Assembly (NCBI GenBank): GCA_964463485.1
Contig: CAYXDO010000181.1
Location: 1-21,361 of the forward strand
Length of the DNA stretch: 21,361 bases
Origin: CAYXDO01 sp964463485
GTDB lineage: Bacteria; Myxococcota; Kuafuiibacteriia; Kuafuiibacteriales; Kuafuiibacteriaceae
Direction: 5' to 3'
Both the position numbers and the translations under genes were made by a program. Position 1 is the stretch's first letter. Each line of letters starts with the position of its first letter. Below the pieces are notes generated by a model. That model had not been told where the DNA came from. It was given only the letters and a program-made list of their open reading frames with translations, and ran no database searches. Below are positions 1 through 8,060 of the stretch, piece after piece.

Positions 1-1
1 C

Positions 2-181
2 ACCGACCGCGGCATGTTGTCGCAGCCGGACCGTCGCGGCCGCGAGGTCATGAGCCGTATCGATGCTCGCGGATTGGCCCAACACCAGCCTGGCATCGTC
101 ACACAGCACTTGCTGAGGCGGCCCGCTTTGAATCACTCCGACGTCTCCACCTCGGACCGAGGCCCCCTGCCTCAGACATGA
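2..181 (+). CDS. C-terminal fragment of an unidentified protein (cut by the window edge)
   Basis: An open frame enters from the left edge and runs to a TGA at 179-181, giving 59 residues. It starts TDRGMLSQPDRRGREVMSRI and then reads DARGLAQHQPGIVTQ. The third codon position is strongly G/C in this frame (roughly four in five codons) and much less so in frame 1, as expected of a real gene in this genome, so I think it is the 3' end of a gene that starts outside the window. The fragment is rich in Arg, Gln and Asp and has no predicted membrane segment. I do not recognise the family. The opening DRGMLS is reminiscent of a motif in some IS4/IS1634-type transposases, but what follows does not obviously fit, so I give no function. 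No RBS or start is visible because the gene is truncated. Confidence 0.35.
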   Translation, partial: TDRGMLSQPDRRGREVMSRIDARGLAQHQPGIVTQHLLRRPALNHSDVSTSDRGPLPQT

Positions 182-601
182 GCTGTTTTCGGAAAGGAGC
201 ACGAATTCCGACAGATTCGGTATGGCGCTCAAGCCCGAGTACGATACGCTCGATGTAGGGGGGGGTAGTGACTTATCTTCCCTGTCGCTACAGCCGGCCT
301 CCGCGCCGAGCAGGCAGACAAGGAGGTGGCTGATTTTGTTTCGGCTTCTGTTCACGGCTCCCGACCCGGCGCGCAGAATCTCACTCGTTGGGCCGGAGGT
401 CAAGCCACCTTTCTTACCGTCTTACCGAGCCGCCACACGCAGTTCAGCAGGGCAGTCCTTCGTGGCAGCCCGTCGACGGTCATCGACTGGAGCGATTACA
501 TGCCGACGCTCGTTCGAGCGGGCGCGGGCGACGTCAGTGGTTTGGAGCTTGCCGAGTAGCCGCGGCGCCCAACGTGATCGGCATTGATAAGTAAGATGCC
601 A
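182..601. other. Spacer with weak coding character, possible gene remnant
   Basis: About 420 bases with no convincing gene. One frame from a GTG at 326 to a TAG at 557-559 gives a 77-residue protein-like sequence (ending AGAGDVSGLELAE). An AAGGAGG lies immediately on top of that GTG, too close to be a normal ribosome binding site. Its third-position G/C is only moderate, lower than the recognised genes here. Two overlapping frames (222-587 and 388-594) are equally unremarkable. The stretch could be a decayed gene or untranslated DNA. A run of eight G lies at about 258-265. No promoter or terminator is clear. Confidence 0.3.
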
Positions 602-674
602 TCGCTCACTGGTGAATCGGGCACGGGCACGTCATGAGTTTCGTAGGCACGGGCACGTCATGAGTTTCGGAGCC
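602..674 (+). repeat. Dispersed intergenic GGGCAC/TCATGAGTTTCGG repeat, copy 1
   Basis: The element begins TCGCTCACTGGTGAATCGGG, continues with GGGCAC hexamers, then TCATGAGTTTCG, a second GGCACGGGCACG block, and a second TCATGAGTTTCGGAGCC. The internal unit (GGGCACG plus TCATGAGTTTCG) is thus present twice in tandem. A near-identical copy is at 20832-20894: its first 30 nt match with two differences and the last 15 or so with one. The core TCATGAGTTTCGG also occurs at 7613-7625. It lies just beyond the 3' end of the minus-strand gene 694-4239, in non-coding DNA. Function unknown. Confidence 0.75.
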
Positions 675-693
675 ATTCTCATCGACCTGCTAG

Positions 694-3600
694 TCACTTC
701 GACAGCTTCACCTTTCGTTCGAGCGCAGAATCGATCGCGCGCAGGGCGTCCCTGAACGCCGAAAGCTCCGTGGGGGCTACGCCGCGAACGAGCAGCGAGA
801 CGGTTTCCTTCACACGAAAGCCAGTCGCGGTCGGCTCGATCCACTGGTTTAGGCTCGCAAATGGTGTCTCGATGGACTCCGCTTTTGGGAGCTCGAAGAT
901 GACGTTGGGCGGGAGCTCGTAGGTCACGTCGTTGGTCGCGGTCCAGGGGCCTCGAATCAGCATACCCACTTCGCGGTCGGGGCTAGGTGCGAAGCGCTCT
1001 GTCAGTCGAAACGGGAAGAGCGCCGCGGGAAGCTCGTCTCCGGAGCTCTGAGGGAGCTCCGCGCGGATTCGATAGCGCGCGGGCCGATTGGGGTCGCTGA
1101 CCTCGGCGACGGCCGAGAGGACCTTGGCGCCTGGAAAATCGTTCCGGACGAGGCGCTCGAGTCGTGACACGAAATCGGGCCCACTCAGCTCGGCGCGGAG
1201 GACCGCGGCGCGGTCGCCCGTGATGGCTTCGGTTCCGTCGATGATGAGCTTCCCTGCGAGAGTGAGCTTGGCGTGGTACTCGGAGGTGCTGGTGTTGTGC
1301 TCGACCCGAGCGTCCTCGGTCCGGCGGAGTTGCGCCGTTCCATCGAGTCCAAGGACCAACGCCGCCACGCCGCGATCTTCGAGCGGTAGCTCGCCCAAGC
1401 CAGCGAGAGGAATCGTTGGATCGACGAACCTATCGATGGAGGGCACCCACACGATGGCGTGATCGAACGCGAACGGAGTCACGAACTCGGGCGGGAGGCG
1501 GCCTCGAGAGTAGGTCCGGATGAGTGCGACATTCGCCTTCAAGCCGACCCGGTCGAGGAGCGCGACGAGCAGCACGGCCTTGTCCTTGCAGTCGCCGGAG
1601 CGCCGCCTCAGCACGTCCGCAGCGCGCGCCGGCTCGAAGGCGTGGTCGCCGAGCTCTACGGCCACGTACCGAATCGAGGACGCGACGAACTCGAAGATCG
1701 AGGCGAGGCGGTCGTCGTCGGAGAACCTGCCACGCGCGAGCCGTTCGGCGGTCTGGCGGAGCGCCTCGTCATCGCCTCGAATCCTCTGCTCGTACATCGG
1801 CGCAAACCAAGCTCCGACTTGATCCCAAGACTCGAAGGTCGAGACGCCGACCATCGCGTGAAGCTCGGTCGGCGGCGGTTCGAAAGGGACCGCCGGTCGC
1901 CCGGCCAGGCGAGCTGCGGTCCAGCGGATCCGCACCGACGCCGAGTCGCGCCGAATCTCCGGCGGGGCGATGCCGATGCTCAGGGTGCGCAGGCCCATCG
2001 ACGCCGGAGCCACCACTTCGTGGCTGAAGTTGTATTTCGTGCGGTGGTCTGAAAGGTCGGTGATCCGCGCGAACAGAGGGCCCAGGTATTCGGGAAGTGT
2101 CGATGTCTCGTACAGCTCGACGACGACGACGTCTCCCGATGAAGCGTCGAATCGGAGCGACTTCGACGCGCGCTCGTCGAAGGTGCTCGAGCGGGCTTCG
2201 TCGATCGTCCGAATGGGTTCGGTCTTTTCGTTGCGGGTGAGCTCGGCTCGACGAATTTCCAGGTGAGAATGAGTTGCGTGACCGAAGGAGAGCTCGGCGT
2301 TCGGCTCATTCTGGTCGTAGCGAAAGACGACGCGCCGGTGGGTTCGCGCGCGCCGGGGTCCGAGGACTTCCATGATCGATTCGTCGAGGAGGATCGTCGA
2401 GCCTTGCTCCGGATGCGAGGGGAGGGTCGCGCTGAGTCGTTCCAGCTCGAGCGGAGGCCAGCTGGAGATCGGCCGTCCCTCGATGGCGTCGATGGATCTG
2501 CGGGCGCTCTGAGCCTCTGGGTCGAGCTCGAGGGCGCGTGAGTATGCCGCCATGGCGTCCGCGTCGCGCCCTGCTCGAACGAGTTGGTCTCCGGCGAAGA
2601 CGTGGGCCTCGGCGCTTCGAGGAAACCGGCGCACGAGCTCGCCGACGGCCTCGATCCCCTGGTCGGAAAACTCGCCGGCGACTCGGCGCGCGAAGCGAAG
2701 CGCAACCTCGGGCGACCATGGCCTTTGTTTCGAGTCCTCGGCGAGCAAGGCGGTCAGGGCGGCGCCGTCGGCGAGTGCGATCGCACAGCTCGTCGCGATG
2801 GACCTAGCCAGCCAGCGCGTGCCATCGAGCTCGAGCGCGGCTCGAGCGAGCTTCGCGGCTCGATCGTACGAGCCCTCCGCGAAGCTGAGCGACGCGGCGC
2901 GCTCGAGCAGCAGCGCCGAGCCGAAGAGTCGCGGGTTGCCAAGGAGCTCGTTCAAGACGGCTCTTCGGGCCACCGGGCTGGTCTCGAGCAACTCGGCGCG
3001 CGCCGCCACGGCGCTGTGGAGGCGAGGATCCAGTGACACCGCGCGATCGAACGACGCGAGCGCGGCGACGGGTTTGTTGGCGTTCGAGGCGAGTTGGCCC
3101 CGTCGGAGCTCGGCGAGCGCGTTCGATGGATCGAGCATCATGATCGCTCGGACGTCCTGCGTGGCTCGCGCCGGAATCGACGTGAGAAACGCTCTGGCGA
3201 GGCGCGTTCGCACGTCGTCCGGATGGGCTGCGATCGCGGTCTCGAAAGCGCCTTCGAAGCCTTCGGAGCCAAGCGCATGAAGCAGCAACGCGCGAAGCCT
3301 CGAAGCTCCCGCGGAGCTCGCGCCTGCTCGCAGGAACGACTCAGGTGTGACCACAGGACGTCCTGACGAAGACCCAGAACGGCGCTGACCAGTCATCGAA
3401 CCAGTCATCGACCGCGACCGCTTCAGCTCGTCGTTGATCTGCGCCGACGACGGAGCCGCAAGAGCTCCTCGAGGCGTAGCCTCCGCCAGGTCATCGACGT
3501 CGCTGATCGTGAGGCCCGATAGAGCGCTTCCGTCTGGCGCCGTAAGGCGCGCGATGACTTCGATGTCGCGCCCCGTCGCGATCAGGCGCACGGAGTTGAA

Positions 3601-4239
3601 TCCGCGCTTCAACCCGAGGAGAGTCGCGTGCTGATCGAGCTCCGCGCGCGGTCGCGCGACCAGGATCGAGTCGACGTCTCCCGCGACGACCTTCAACGGG
3701 GTGTTCGAGCCCACTCGGAGCACCACGTCCGCGTCAGATTCGAGACGAGCGCCGAAGACCAACTCGGCGGTCAGCTCGTCAGAGACGTCCAGGATTCGAG
3801 AAACACGGATGACTCCATCGGGAACGAGGTCTCTGATCGACCGTTCGATCCTCTGGCCGGCGTGGTGAGCCCCGAGGGTGCCGGACAGCACGAGGCCCAG
3901 GGTCGTCAGGTCTTCGGCCGCGTCTGCTCGGCCCGAAGCTCTGCGACGCCCCGCTCGAATCCAGCGGGCGCGCGCAGCTGCGAGGGGCGGCACCGCTTCG
4001 AGAGCGAGGACTCTCTCGAGCGGGGCGTCGAGGAACTCCTCGCGTCCGACCCATTCGGCGAGCAGGCCCAGCTCCACGATGCGCGCAAGCGTGCTCTCGT
4101 CGCCCGAGCGGGCCGCGGCTTCGGCTGCGCTGGCGGTCTGGGCGAGCGCGGTCTCTGTGCCGGGCCAGCCGTGGGTCGCGACGAGCGAGGCCCAGGCGAG
4201 CGACACGAGCGGCACGGCGTTTCGATCGCACAACGGCAC
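694..4239 (-). CDS. Exported TPR / DUF3857 / transglutaminase-like protein
   Basis: Predicted 1181-residue protein starting at a GTG (4237-4239). The N terminus has a hydrophobic stretch (about residues 9-25) followed by ETALAQTAS, a plausible signal-peptidase site, so it is probably exported to the periplasm or outer surface. Residues about 320-590 are helical repeats of TPR type (for example ASFDRAVSLDP near 395-405 and AYSRALELDP near 565-574). Residues about 615-790 match the layout of a DUF3857 domain. A transglutaminase-like core follows, with the triad Cys884 (SGDCKDKA), His927 (FDHAIVWV) and Asp940 (FVDPT). The last 200 residues are beta-rich, as in DUF3858-type tails. In known DUF3857/transglutaminase proteins the substrate is usually unknown, so I give no reaction. 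It is transcribed divergently from sucC with an 89-bp gap. The start is not firm: no good SD is seen, and a GTG eight codons downstream is possible. Confidence 0.85.
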   Translation of the reverse strand: MPLCDRNAVPLVSLAWASLVATHGWPGTETALAQTASAAEAAARSGDESTLARIVELGLLAEWVGREEFLDAPLERVLALEAVPPLAAARARWIRAGRRRASGRADAAEDLTTLGLVLSGTLGAHHAGQRIERSIRDLVPDGVIRVSRILDVSDELTAELVFGARLESDADVVLRVGSNTPLKVVAGDVDSILVARPRAELDQHATLLGLKRGFNSVRLIATGRDIEVIARLTAPDGSALSGLTISDVDDLAEATPRGALAAPSSAQINDELKRSRSMTGSMTGQRRSGSSSGRPVVTPESFLRAGASSAGASRLRALLLHALGSEGFEGAFETAIAAHPDDVRTRLARAFLTSIPARATQDVRAIMMLDPSNALAELRRGQLASNANKPVAALASFDRAVSLDPRLHSAVAARAELLETSPVARRAVLNELLGNPRLFGSALLLERAASLSFAEGSYDRAAKLARAALELDGTRWLARSIATSCAIALADGAALTALLAEDSKQRPWSPEVALRFARRVAGEFSDQGIEAVGELVRRFPRSAEAHVFAGDQLVRAGRDADAMAAYSRALELDPEAQSARRSIDAIEGRPISSWPPLELERLSATLPSHPEQGSTILLDESIMEVLGPRRARTHRRVVFRYDQNEPNAELSFGHATHSHLEIRRAELTRNEKTEPIRTIDEARSSTFDERASKSLRFDASSGDVVVVELYETSTLPEYLGPLFARITDLSDHRTKYNFSHEVVAPASMGLRTLSIGIAPPEIRRDSASVRIRWTAARLAGRPAVPFEPPPTELHAMVGVSTFESWDQVGAWFAPMYEQRIRGDDEALRQTAERLARGRFSDDDRLASIFEFVASSIRYVAVELGDHAFEPARAADVLRRRSGDCKDKAVLLVALLDRVGLKANVALIRTYSRGRLPPEFVTPFAFDHAIVWVPSIDRFVDPTIPLAGLGELPLEDRGVAALVLGLDGTAQLRRTEDARVEHNTSTSEYHAKLTLAGKLIIDGTEAITGDRAAVLRAELSGPDFVSRLERLVRNDFPGAKVLSAVAEVSDPNRPARYRIRAELPQSSGDELPAALFPFRLTERFAPSPDREVGMLIRGPWTATNDVTYELPPNVIFELPKAESIETPFASLNQWIEPTATGFRVKETVSLLVRGVAPTELSAFRDALRAIDSALERKVKLSK

Positions 4240-4255
4240 GGCGCCGTCACTCTGC

Positions 4256-4271
4256 GCAACGCTAGCGTTGC
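4256..4271. promoter_or_regulatory. 16-bp perfect palindrome, candidate operator between divergent genes
   Basis: GCAACGCTAGCGTTGC is its own reverse complement over all 16 bases. It sits in the 89-bp spacer between the divergent transglutaminase-like gene and sucC, 17 bp upstream of the former's start and overlapping the proposed -35 of the latter. This is the usual geometry for a dimeric repressor or activator site. A second 10-bp palindrome, ACGGCGCCGT, is at 4238-4247 and overlaps the minus-strand start codon. The word GGCGCCGTC occurs at both 4240-4248 and 4281-4289. No regulator is identified. Confidence 0.45.
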
Positions 4272-4296
4272 TTCGTTCGAGGCGCCGTCGTATGAG
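4268..4296 (+). promoter_or_regulatory. Candidate sigma-70-type promoter of the sucCD unit
   Basis: TTGCTT (4268-4273) and TATGAG (4291-4296) are separated by exactly 17 bp. They match the TTGACA/TATAAT consensus at 3 and 4 of 6 positions. Transcription would start near 4303, leaving about 25 nt of leader before the sucC ATG at 4329. This fits the ATG better than the in-frame GTG at 4308, which would lie almost at the 5' end of the message. The match is modest and unproven. Confidence 0.35.
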
Positions 4297-4328
4297 AGCG
4301 CGGCCTGGTGATCCAGGCTGGGAAAGCG

Positions 4329-5495
4329 ATGAAAATCCACGAATACCAAGCGAAAGAGATCCTGAAAAGCTACGGCGTGCCGGTTCCGATGGGCATGCCT
4401 GCGATGACGGTCGACGAAGCGTTTGCCGCCGCGCAGGCTTTGCCGCCCGGCAAGATCGTAGTGAAGGCCCAGATCCACGCCGGTGGGCGTGGAAAGGGCG
4501 GCGGCGTGAAGGTCACCGGCAGCCCCGAGGAGGCCAAAGCGAGAGCGTCCGAAATCCTCGGAATGATGCTCAAGACCCATCAGACCGGGCCCACAGGGCA
4601 GAAGGTCAACCGACTGCTGATCGAGGCGGGCGCTTCGATCAAGCAGGAGCTCTACGCCGGGTTCGTGCTCGACCGCGAGACCCAGAAGGTCACGTTCATG
4701 CTGTCGAGCGAGGGCGGCATGGACATCGAGGAAGTCGCCAAGAGGTCGCCCGAAAAGATCCACAAGGTCGCCATCGAGCCGGCGTGCGGATTGATGCCGA
4801 ATCAGGTGCGCACCGTATGGGCTGCCGCTGGCCTCGAGGTCTCGTTGTTCGGCGCGGCGACGAAGATGCTCCAGGCGCTCTACGCGGCGTACATGGGCAC
4901 CGACGCCACTCTGCTCGAGGTCAATCCGCTGATCGTGACGACCGACGGGGAGCTCTTGGCCCTCGATGCGAAGATGAACTTCGACGACAACGCGCTCTAT
5001 CGCCAGGCCAAGGTCGTCGCGATGCGAGACCTCGACGAGGAAGACGAAAAGGAGATCGAAGCGAAGAAGTTCGATCTCAGCTACATCGCGCTCGACGGCA
5101 ACATCGGCTGCATGGTCAACGGTGCGGGCCTCGCGATGGGCACGATGGACATCATCAAGCTCGCGGGTGGTCGACCGGCGAACTTCCTCGACGTCGGTGG
5201 CGGCGCGGACGCCAAGAAAGTGGCCGCCGCGTTCCGGATCATCTTGAAGGATCCGGCGGTGAAGGCCGTGCTCGTCAACATCTTCGGAGGAATCATGAAG
5301 TGCGACACGATCGCCGAAGGTGTCATTGCCGCGGCGAGGGAGACTCACTTGAAGATCCCGGTCGTCGTTCGTCTCGAGGGAACGCGTGTCGAGCTCGGCC
5401 GAAAGATGCTCGCGGAGTCCGGCCTCGACTTGGTCCCCGCGCCCGACCTCGCGACCGCCGCCAAACAGGTCGTCTTGCTCGCAGGAAAGGAGTGA
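4329..5495 (+). CDS. sucC: Succinyl-CoA synthetase (ADP/GDP-forming) beta subunit
   Basis: A 388-residue protein, the same length as the E. coli enzyme. With SucD it interconverts succinyl-CoA plus NDP and phosphate with succinate, CoA and NTP in the cytoplasmic TCA cycle. The start MKIHEYQAKEILKSYGVPVP is diagnostic for the family, so the ATG at 4329 is preferred over an in-frame GTG at 4308 that would add seven unrelated residues. The N-terminal ATP-grasp region contains the glycine-rich HAGGRGKGGGVK loop (about residues 46-57), and LLEVNPL is the usual metal/nucleotide-binding segment. The C-terminal ligase domain has DGNIGCMVNGAGLAMGTMD, FLDVGGGA and NIFGGIMKCD, all typical. A weak GGAAAG precedes the start. 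It is the first gene of a unit with sucD, whose start lies 3 nt after this stop. Confidence 0.97.
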   Translation: MKIHEYQAKEILKSYGVPVPMGMPAMTVDEAFAAAQALPPGKIVVKAQIHAGGRGKGGGVKVTGSPEEAKARASEILGMMLKTHQTGPTGQKVNRLLIEAGASIKQELYAGFVLDRETQKVTFMLSSEGGMDIEEVAKRSPEKIHKVAIEPACGLMPNQVRTVWAAAGLEVSLFGAATKMLQALYAAYMGTDATLLEVNPLIVTTDGELLALDAKMNFDDNALYRQAKVVAMRDLDEEDEKEIEAKKFDLSYIALDGNIGCMVNGAGLAMGTMDIIKLAGGRPANFLDVGGGADAKKVAAAFRIILKDPAVKAVLVNIFGGIMKCDTIAEGVIAAARETHLKIPVVVRLEGTRVELGRKMLAESGLDLVPAPDLATAAKQVVLLAGKE

Positions 5496-5498
5496 CCC

Positions 5499-6374
<876 letters not shown>

Positions 6375-6375
6375 A

Positions 6376-6828
6376 GTGGGCGTATACGATCCAAAGAAAC
6401 AGAAGTTCTTCAACGCGCCGACCATCGTCGGGATCATCTCGTTCATGATCCTGAGCTACTTCGGAGCTTGGTATCTCCCGCACTGGTGGAAAGTGTGGCG
6501 CATGACGGGCGTCATGCGCGGCGTGGCCTTCGACGGCTATCACCAGACGGATTCGGAGCCGCTCTACAAGAAGTTGGTTGCCGAGGCCCGTCGGCTCGAG
6601 CTGACCGGCGCGGTCAAAGAAGACTTCAAATTCGAGCGCATTCCGTACTCTCCCGAGGAGCTGTCCGACAAGGACGACCACGACAAGGCGCTCCTCGTGG
6701 GGCGCGGCAAGTTCGTCGTGATCACGATGGACTACTACGTGGCCGCGAAGTGGCCATTCCGAGACGCGTCGACGGAGCTGCATTTTTTCCGCAGAGTCGA
6801 ACAGGACATGGCCACCATCACCTGGTGA
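6376..6828 (+). CDS. Small single-helix membrane protein of unknown function
   Basis: A 150-residue protein from a GTG at 6376, one base after the sucD stop. Residues about 14-38 form one strongly hydrophobic, aromatic-rich segment (TIVGIISFMILSYFGAWYLP) preceded by basic residues (YDPKKQKFF), suggesting an N-in membrane anchor. The rest, about 110 residues, is charged and soluble (EDFKFERIPYSPEELSDKDD, ALLVGRGKFVVITMDYYVAA) and would face the periplasm. I do not recognise the family and see no catalytic motif. High third-position G/C, the tight spacing to sucD and the 4-nt overlap with the next gene all support a real gene in the sucCD transcript. No separate RBS is evident, so translation may depend on coupling to sucD. 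Confidence 0.7.
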   Translation: MGVYDPKKQKFFNAPTIVGIISFMILSYFGAWYLPHWWKVWRMTGVMRGVAFDGYHQTDSEPLYKKLVAEARRLELTGAVKEDFKFERIPYSPEELSDKDDHDKALLVGRGKFVVITMDYYVAAKWPFRDASTELHFFRRVEQDMATITW

Positions 6829-7436
6829 GTCGTTCGGTCGAGTCGTTCGGTTGGCCAGTCTCCCGCAGTCTCCCGCGAGCGATCCCTTTTTTTGTCGCAC
6901 TCATTTGGTCGGGATGCGCTCGTCCGGGCGCGGATGAGGTCCTCGTCGCCTACGCGCGGGCGTTGGAGCGCGGCGACCTGGCGTTGGCGCTGTCGCTGAG
7001 CTCGACCGCGGCGGATCCGACTCCCTGGTTGGGCCGACCGAATCGCGTGGGTACGATCTCCGCGGAGCTCTCCGGGCGCATAGTGATGATGGCGCTCGAG
7101 AACGAACAGTGGAGAGTCAGGGAACGACCCATCCGAGCCGCGGACTCGCCGTTGGAGGTCATGGAACGGCTCTTCGAAGCGGTCGAGGCGCGGTGCTCGG
7201 GACGCGGGGGGGCTGGGTTGCTGGGTGAGTTGATCGCGCGGACGGAGGCGTCCGAGGCGGAGCTCGATGAGTTGGTACGGGGCCAGTGTGCTCGCTTCAG
7301 GCTCGCCGAGGAGCGCACCCGGACGAAGCGCGAGGTCGAAAGCGAAGGCGACCGGGCGGAGCTTCGGTACGGGTCCATGCTCTCGGTGCGTTGGGTGCGT
7401 GAAGACGGGCGCTGGAAGATCCTCGACATCGACTGA
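6825..7436 (+). CDS. Putative lipoprotein of unknown function
   Basis: A 203-residue product from a GTG at 6825 that overlaps the stop of the preceding gene (GTGA), implying translational coupling. The N terminus has a basic region (SRSLPRA) and a hydrophobic run (IPFFVALIWSGC) ending at Cys31. This resembles a lipoprotein signal, although Trp at -3 is unusual for the lipobox. After the signal come short helical stretches (YARALERGDLALALSLSS) and a C-terminal part ending SVRWVREDGRWKILDID. That layout resembles small secreted proteins with an NTF2-like or DUF4878-style fold, but the resemblance is only in style. The open frame continues upstream to 6468 inside the preceding gene, but there it is only a shadow. 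It is probably the last gene of the sucCD unit, since over 600 bp of non-coding repeats follow. Confidence 0.65.
   Translation: MSRSVESFGWPVSRSLPRAIPFFVALIWSGCARPGADEVLVAYARALERGDLALALSLSSTAADPTPWLGRPNRVGTISAELSGRIVMMALENEQWRVRERPIRAADSPLEVMERLFEAVEARCSGRGGAGLLGELIARTEASEAELDELVRGQCARFRLAEERTRTKREVESEGDRAELRYGSMLSVRWVREDGRWKILDID
6828..6876 (+). repeat. Two adjacent short tandem duplications at a gene start
   Basis: AGTCGTTCGGT occurs at 6828-6838 and 6841-6851 (period 13). CAGTCTCCCG then occurs at 6856-6865 and 6866-6875 (period 10). Both lie in the first 17 codons of the lipoprotein gene at 6825, and neither period is a multiple of three. They look like replication-slippage duplications. 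Confidence 0.6.
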
Positions 7437-7464
7437 GTCCACGTGGCCAGCGTCGCGAACGTGA

Positions 7465-7654
7465 TCATGAGTGTGCGTTGCCGTTGCCGTCGCCGTCGCC
7501 GAGCGGAGTGGCATGAGCGAACGGACGACCGACCACAAGTGCGGCAACTCATCCGCAGCAGCTGCCGCACCGAGTCGTGTCCGTGTTGGTGAAGATGGCG
7601 GGATGAACGGGATCATGAGTTTCGGCGACGGCGACGGCGACGGCGACGGCAACG
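7465..7654. repeat. Inverted pair of GGCGAC-type hexamer arrays, each beside a TCATGAG word
   Basis: At 7477-7500 there is a hexamer array of GTTGCC/GTCGCC units. At 7624-7654 there is the opposite-strand version: four GGCGAC units and one GGCAAC. The arms CGTTGCCGTCGCCGTCGCC (7482-7500) and GGCGACGGCGACGGCAACG (7636-7654) are perfect reverse complements over 19 nt, separated by 135 nt. TCATGAGTGTGCG precedes the first array (7465) and TCATGAGTTTCGG precedes the second (7613), linking this region to the dispersed repeat at 602-674 and 20832-20894. The spacer 7501-7612 shows no gene I would support. Confidence 0.6.
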
Positions 7655-7738
7655 AACGGCAGCGGCAACGGCGAACTCGTCGACCGTCTTGGCTCGGGCG
7701 CTCGGTACCCGGTCGGCGCCTTGATCCGGACCAATCGG

Positions 7739-7929
7739 ATTTGCCGAGAGCTGGTAACGAACGCCCCGCCGGTTGGAGATACCCCTGAGAAGGCGACGAC
7801 GTTCTCTTGGTAGCGAACCGTAGCTTCCCCGCCAGCACGGCTGGGCGGGAGTTCGTGACCATGCTGAAACCACACAAAGAAATCCTCACTCTGTGGTTTC
7901 TCCGGCGGTCACGAATTTGCCGGGAGCTG
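7739..7929 (+). repeat. 15-bp direct repeat flanking the dsbD leader hairpin
   Basis: ATTTGCCGAGAGCTG (7739-7753) and ATTTGCCGGGAGCTG (7915-7929) differ at one base. The similarity continues with gaps into GTAACGAACGCCCCGC and GTACGAATCCCGC, and a weaker third echo (GTAGCGAACC followed by CCCCGCC) is near 7811-7832. It reads as a decayed tandem duplication in the spacer upstream of the DsbD-like gene. Confidence 0.45.
7852..7915 (+). promoter_or_regulatory. Two-tier hairpin in the leader region of the DsbD-like gene
   Basis: An outer 9-bp stem pairs TTCGTGACC (7852-7860) with GGTCACGAA (7907-7915). Inside it an inner 9-bp stem pairs GAAACCACA (7866-7874) with TGTGGTTTC (7892-7900). The internal loop is 5 and 6 nt and the terminal loop is 17 nt. 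There is no U-tract, so it is not a classic terminator. It lies about 145 nt before the chosen start at 8061 and could be an mRNA leader structure or, as DNA, nested operator half-sites. Function is inferred only from position. Confidence 0.5.
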
Positions 7930-8060
7930 TGCTGAGTACGAATCCCGCTCTCGCCGTCCATTCTGTCTCGGTCCGGGACCGGGCGGGTGAAGGCCGCAAA
8001 TTCTGGACCGCCTCGGCGCTTCCTCTTGCCGTGGGCGATGGGCGAGGACAGATTCGGTCT

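Noticed and set aside
7439..7446. CCACGTGG palindrome after the sucCD unit as a regulatory site
   Set aside because: Eight-base palindromes are frequent in GC-rich DNA and this one lies after the last stop with no supporting context.
7471..7788. A 105-residue frame with VAVAVA and DGDGDG runs
   Set aside because: The dipeptide runs come from six-base DNA repeats. No SD, and codon use is not like the neighbouring genes. Its resemblance to calcium-binding DxDGD motifs is a coincidence of sequence.
7893..8060. N-terminal 56-residue extension of the DsbD-like protein
   Set aside because: It overlaps the two-tier hairpin, lacks coding bias and would bury the signal peptide that starts at 8061.
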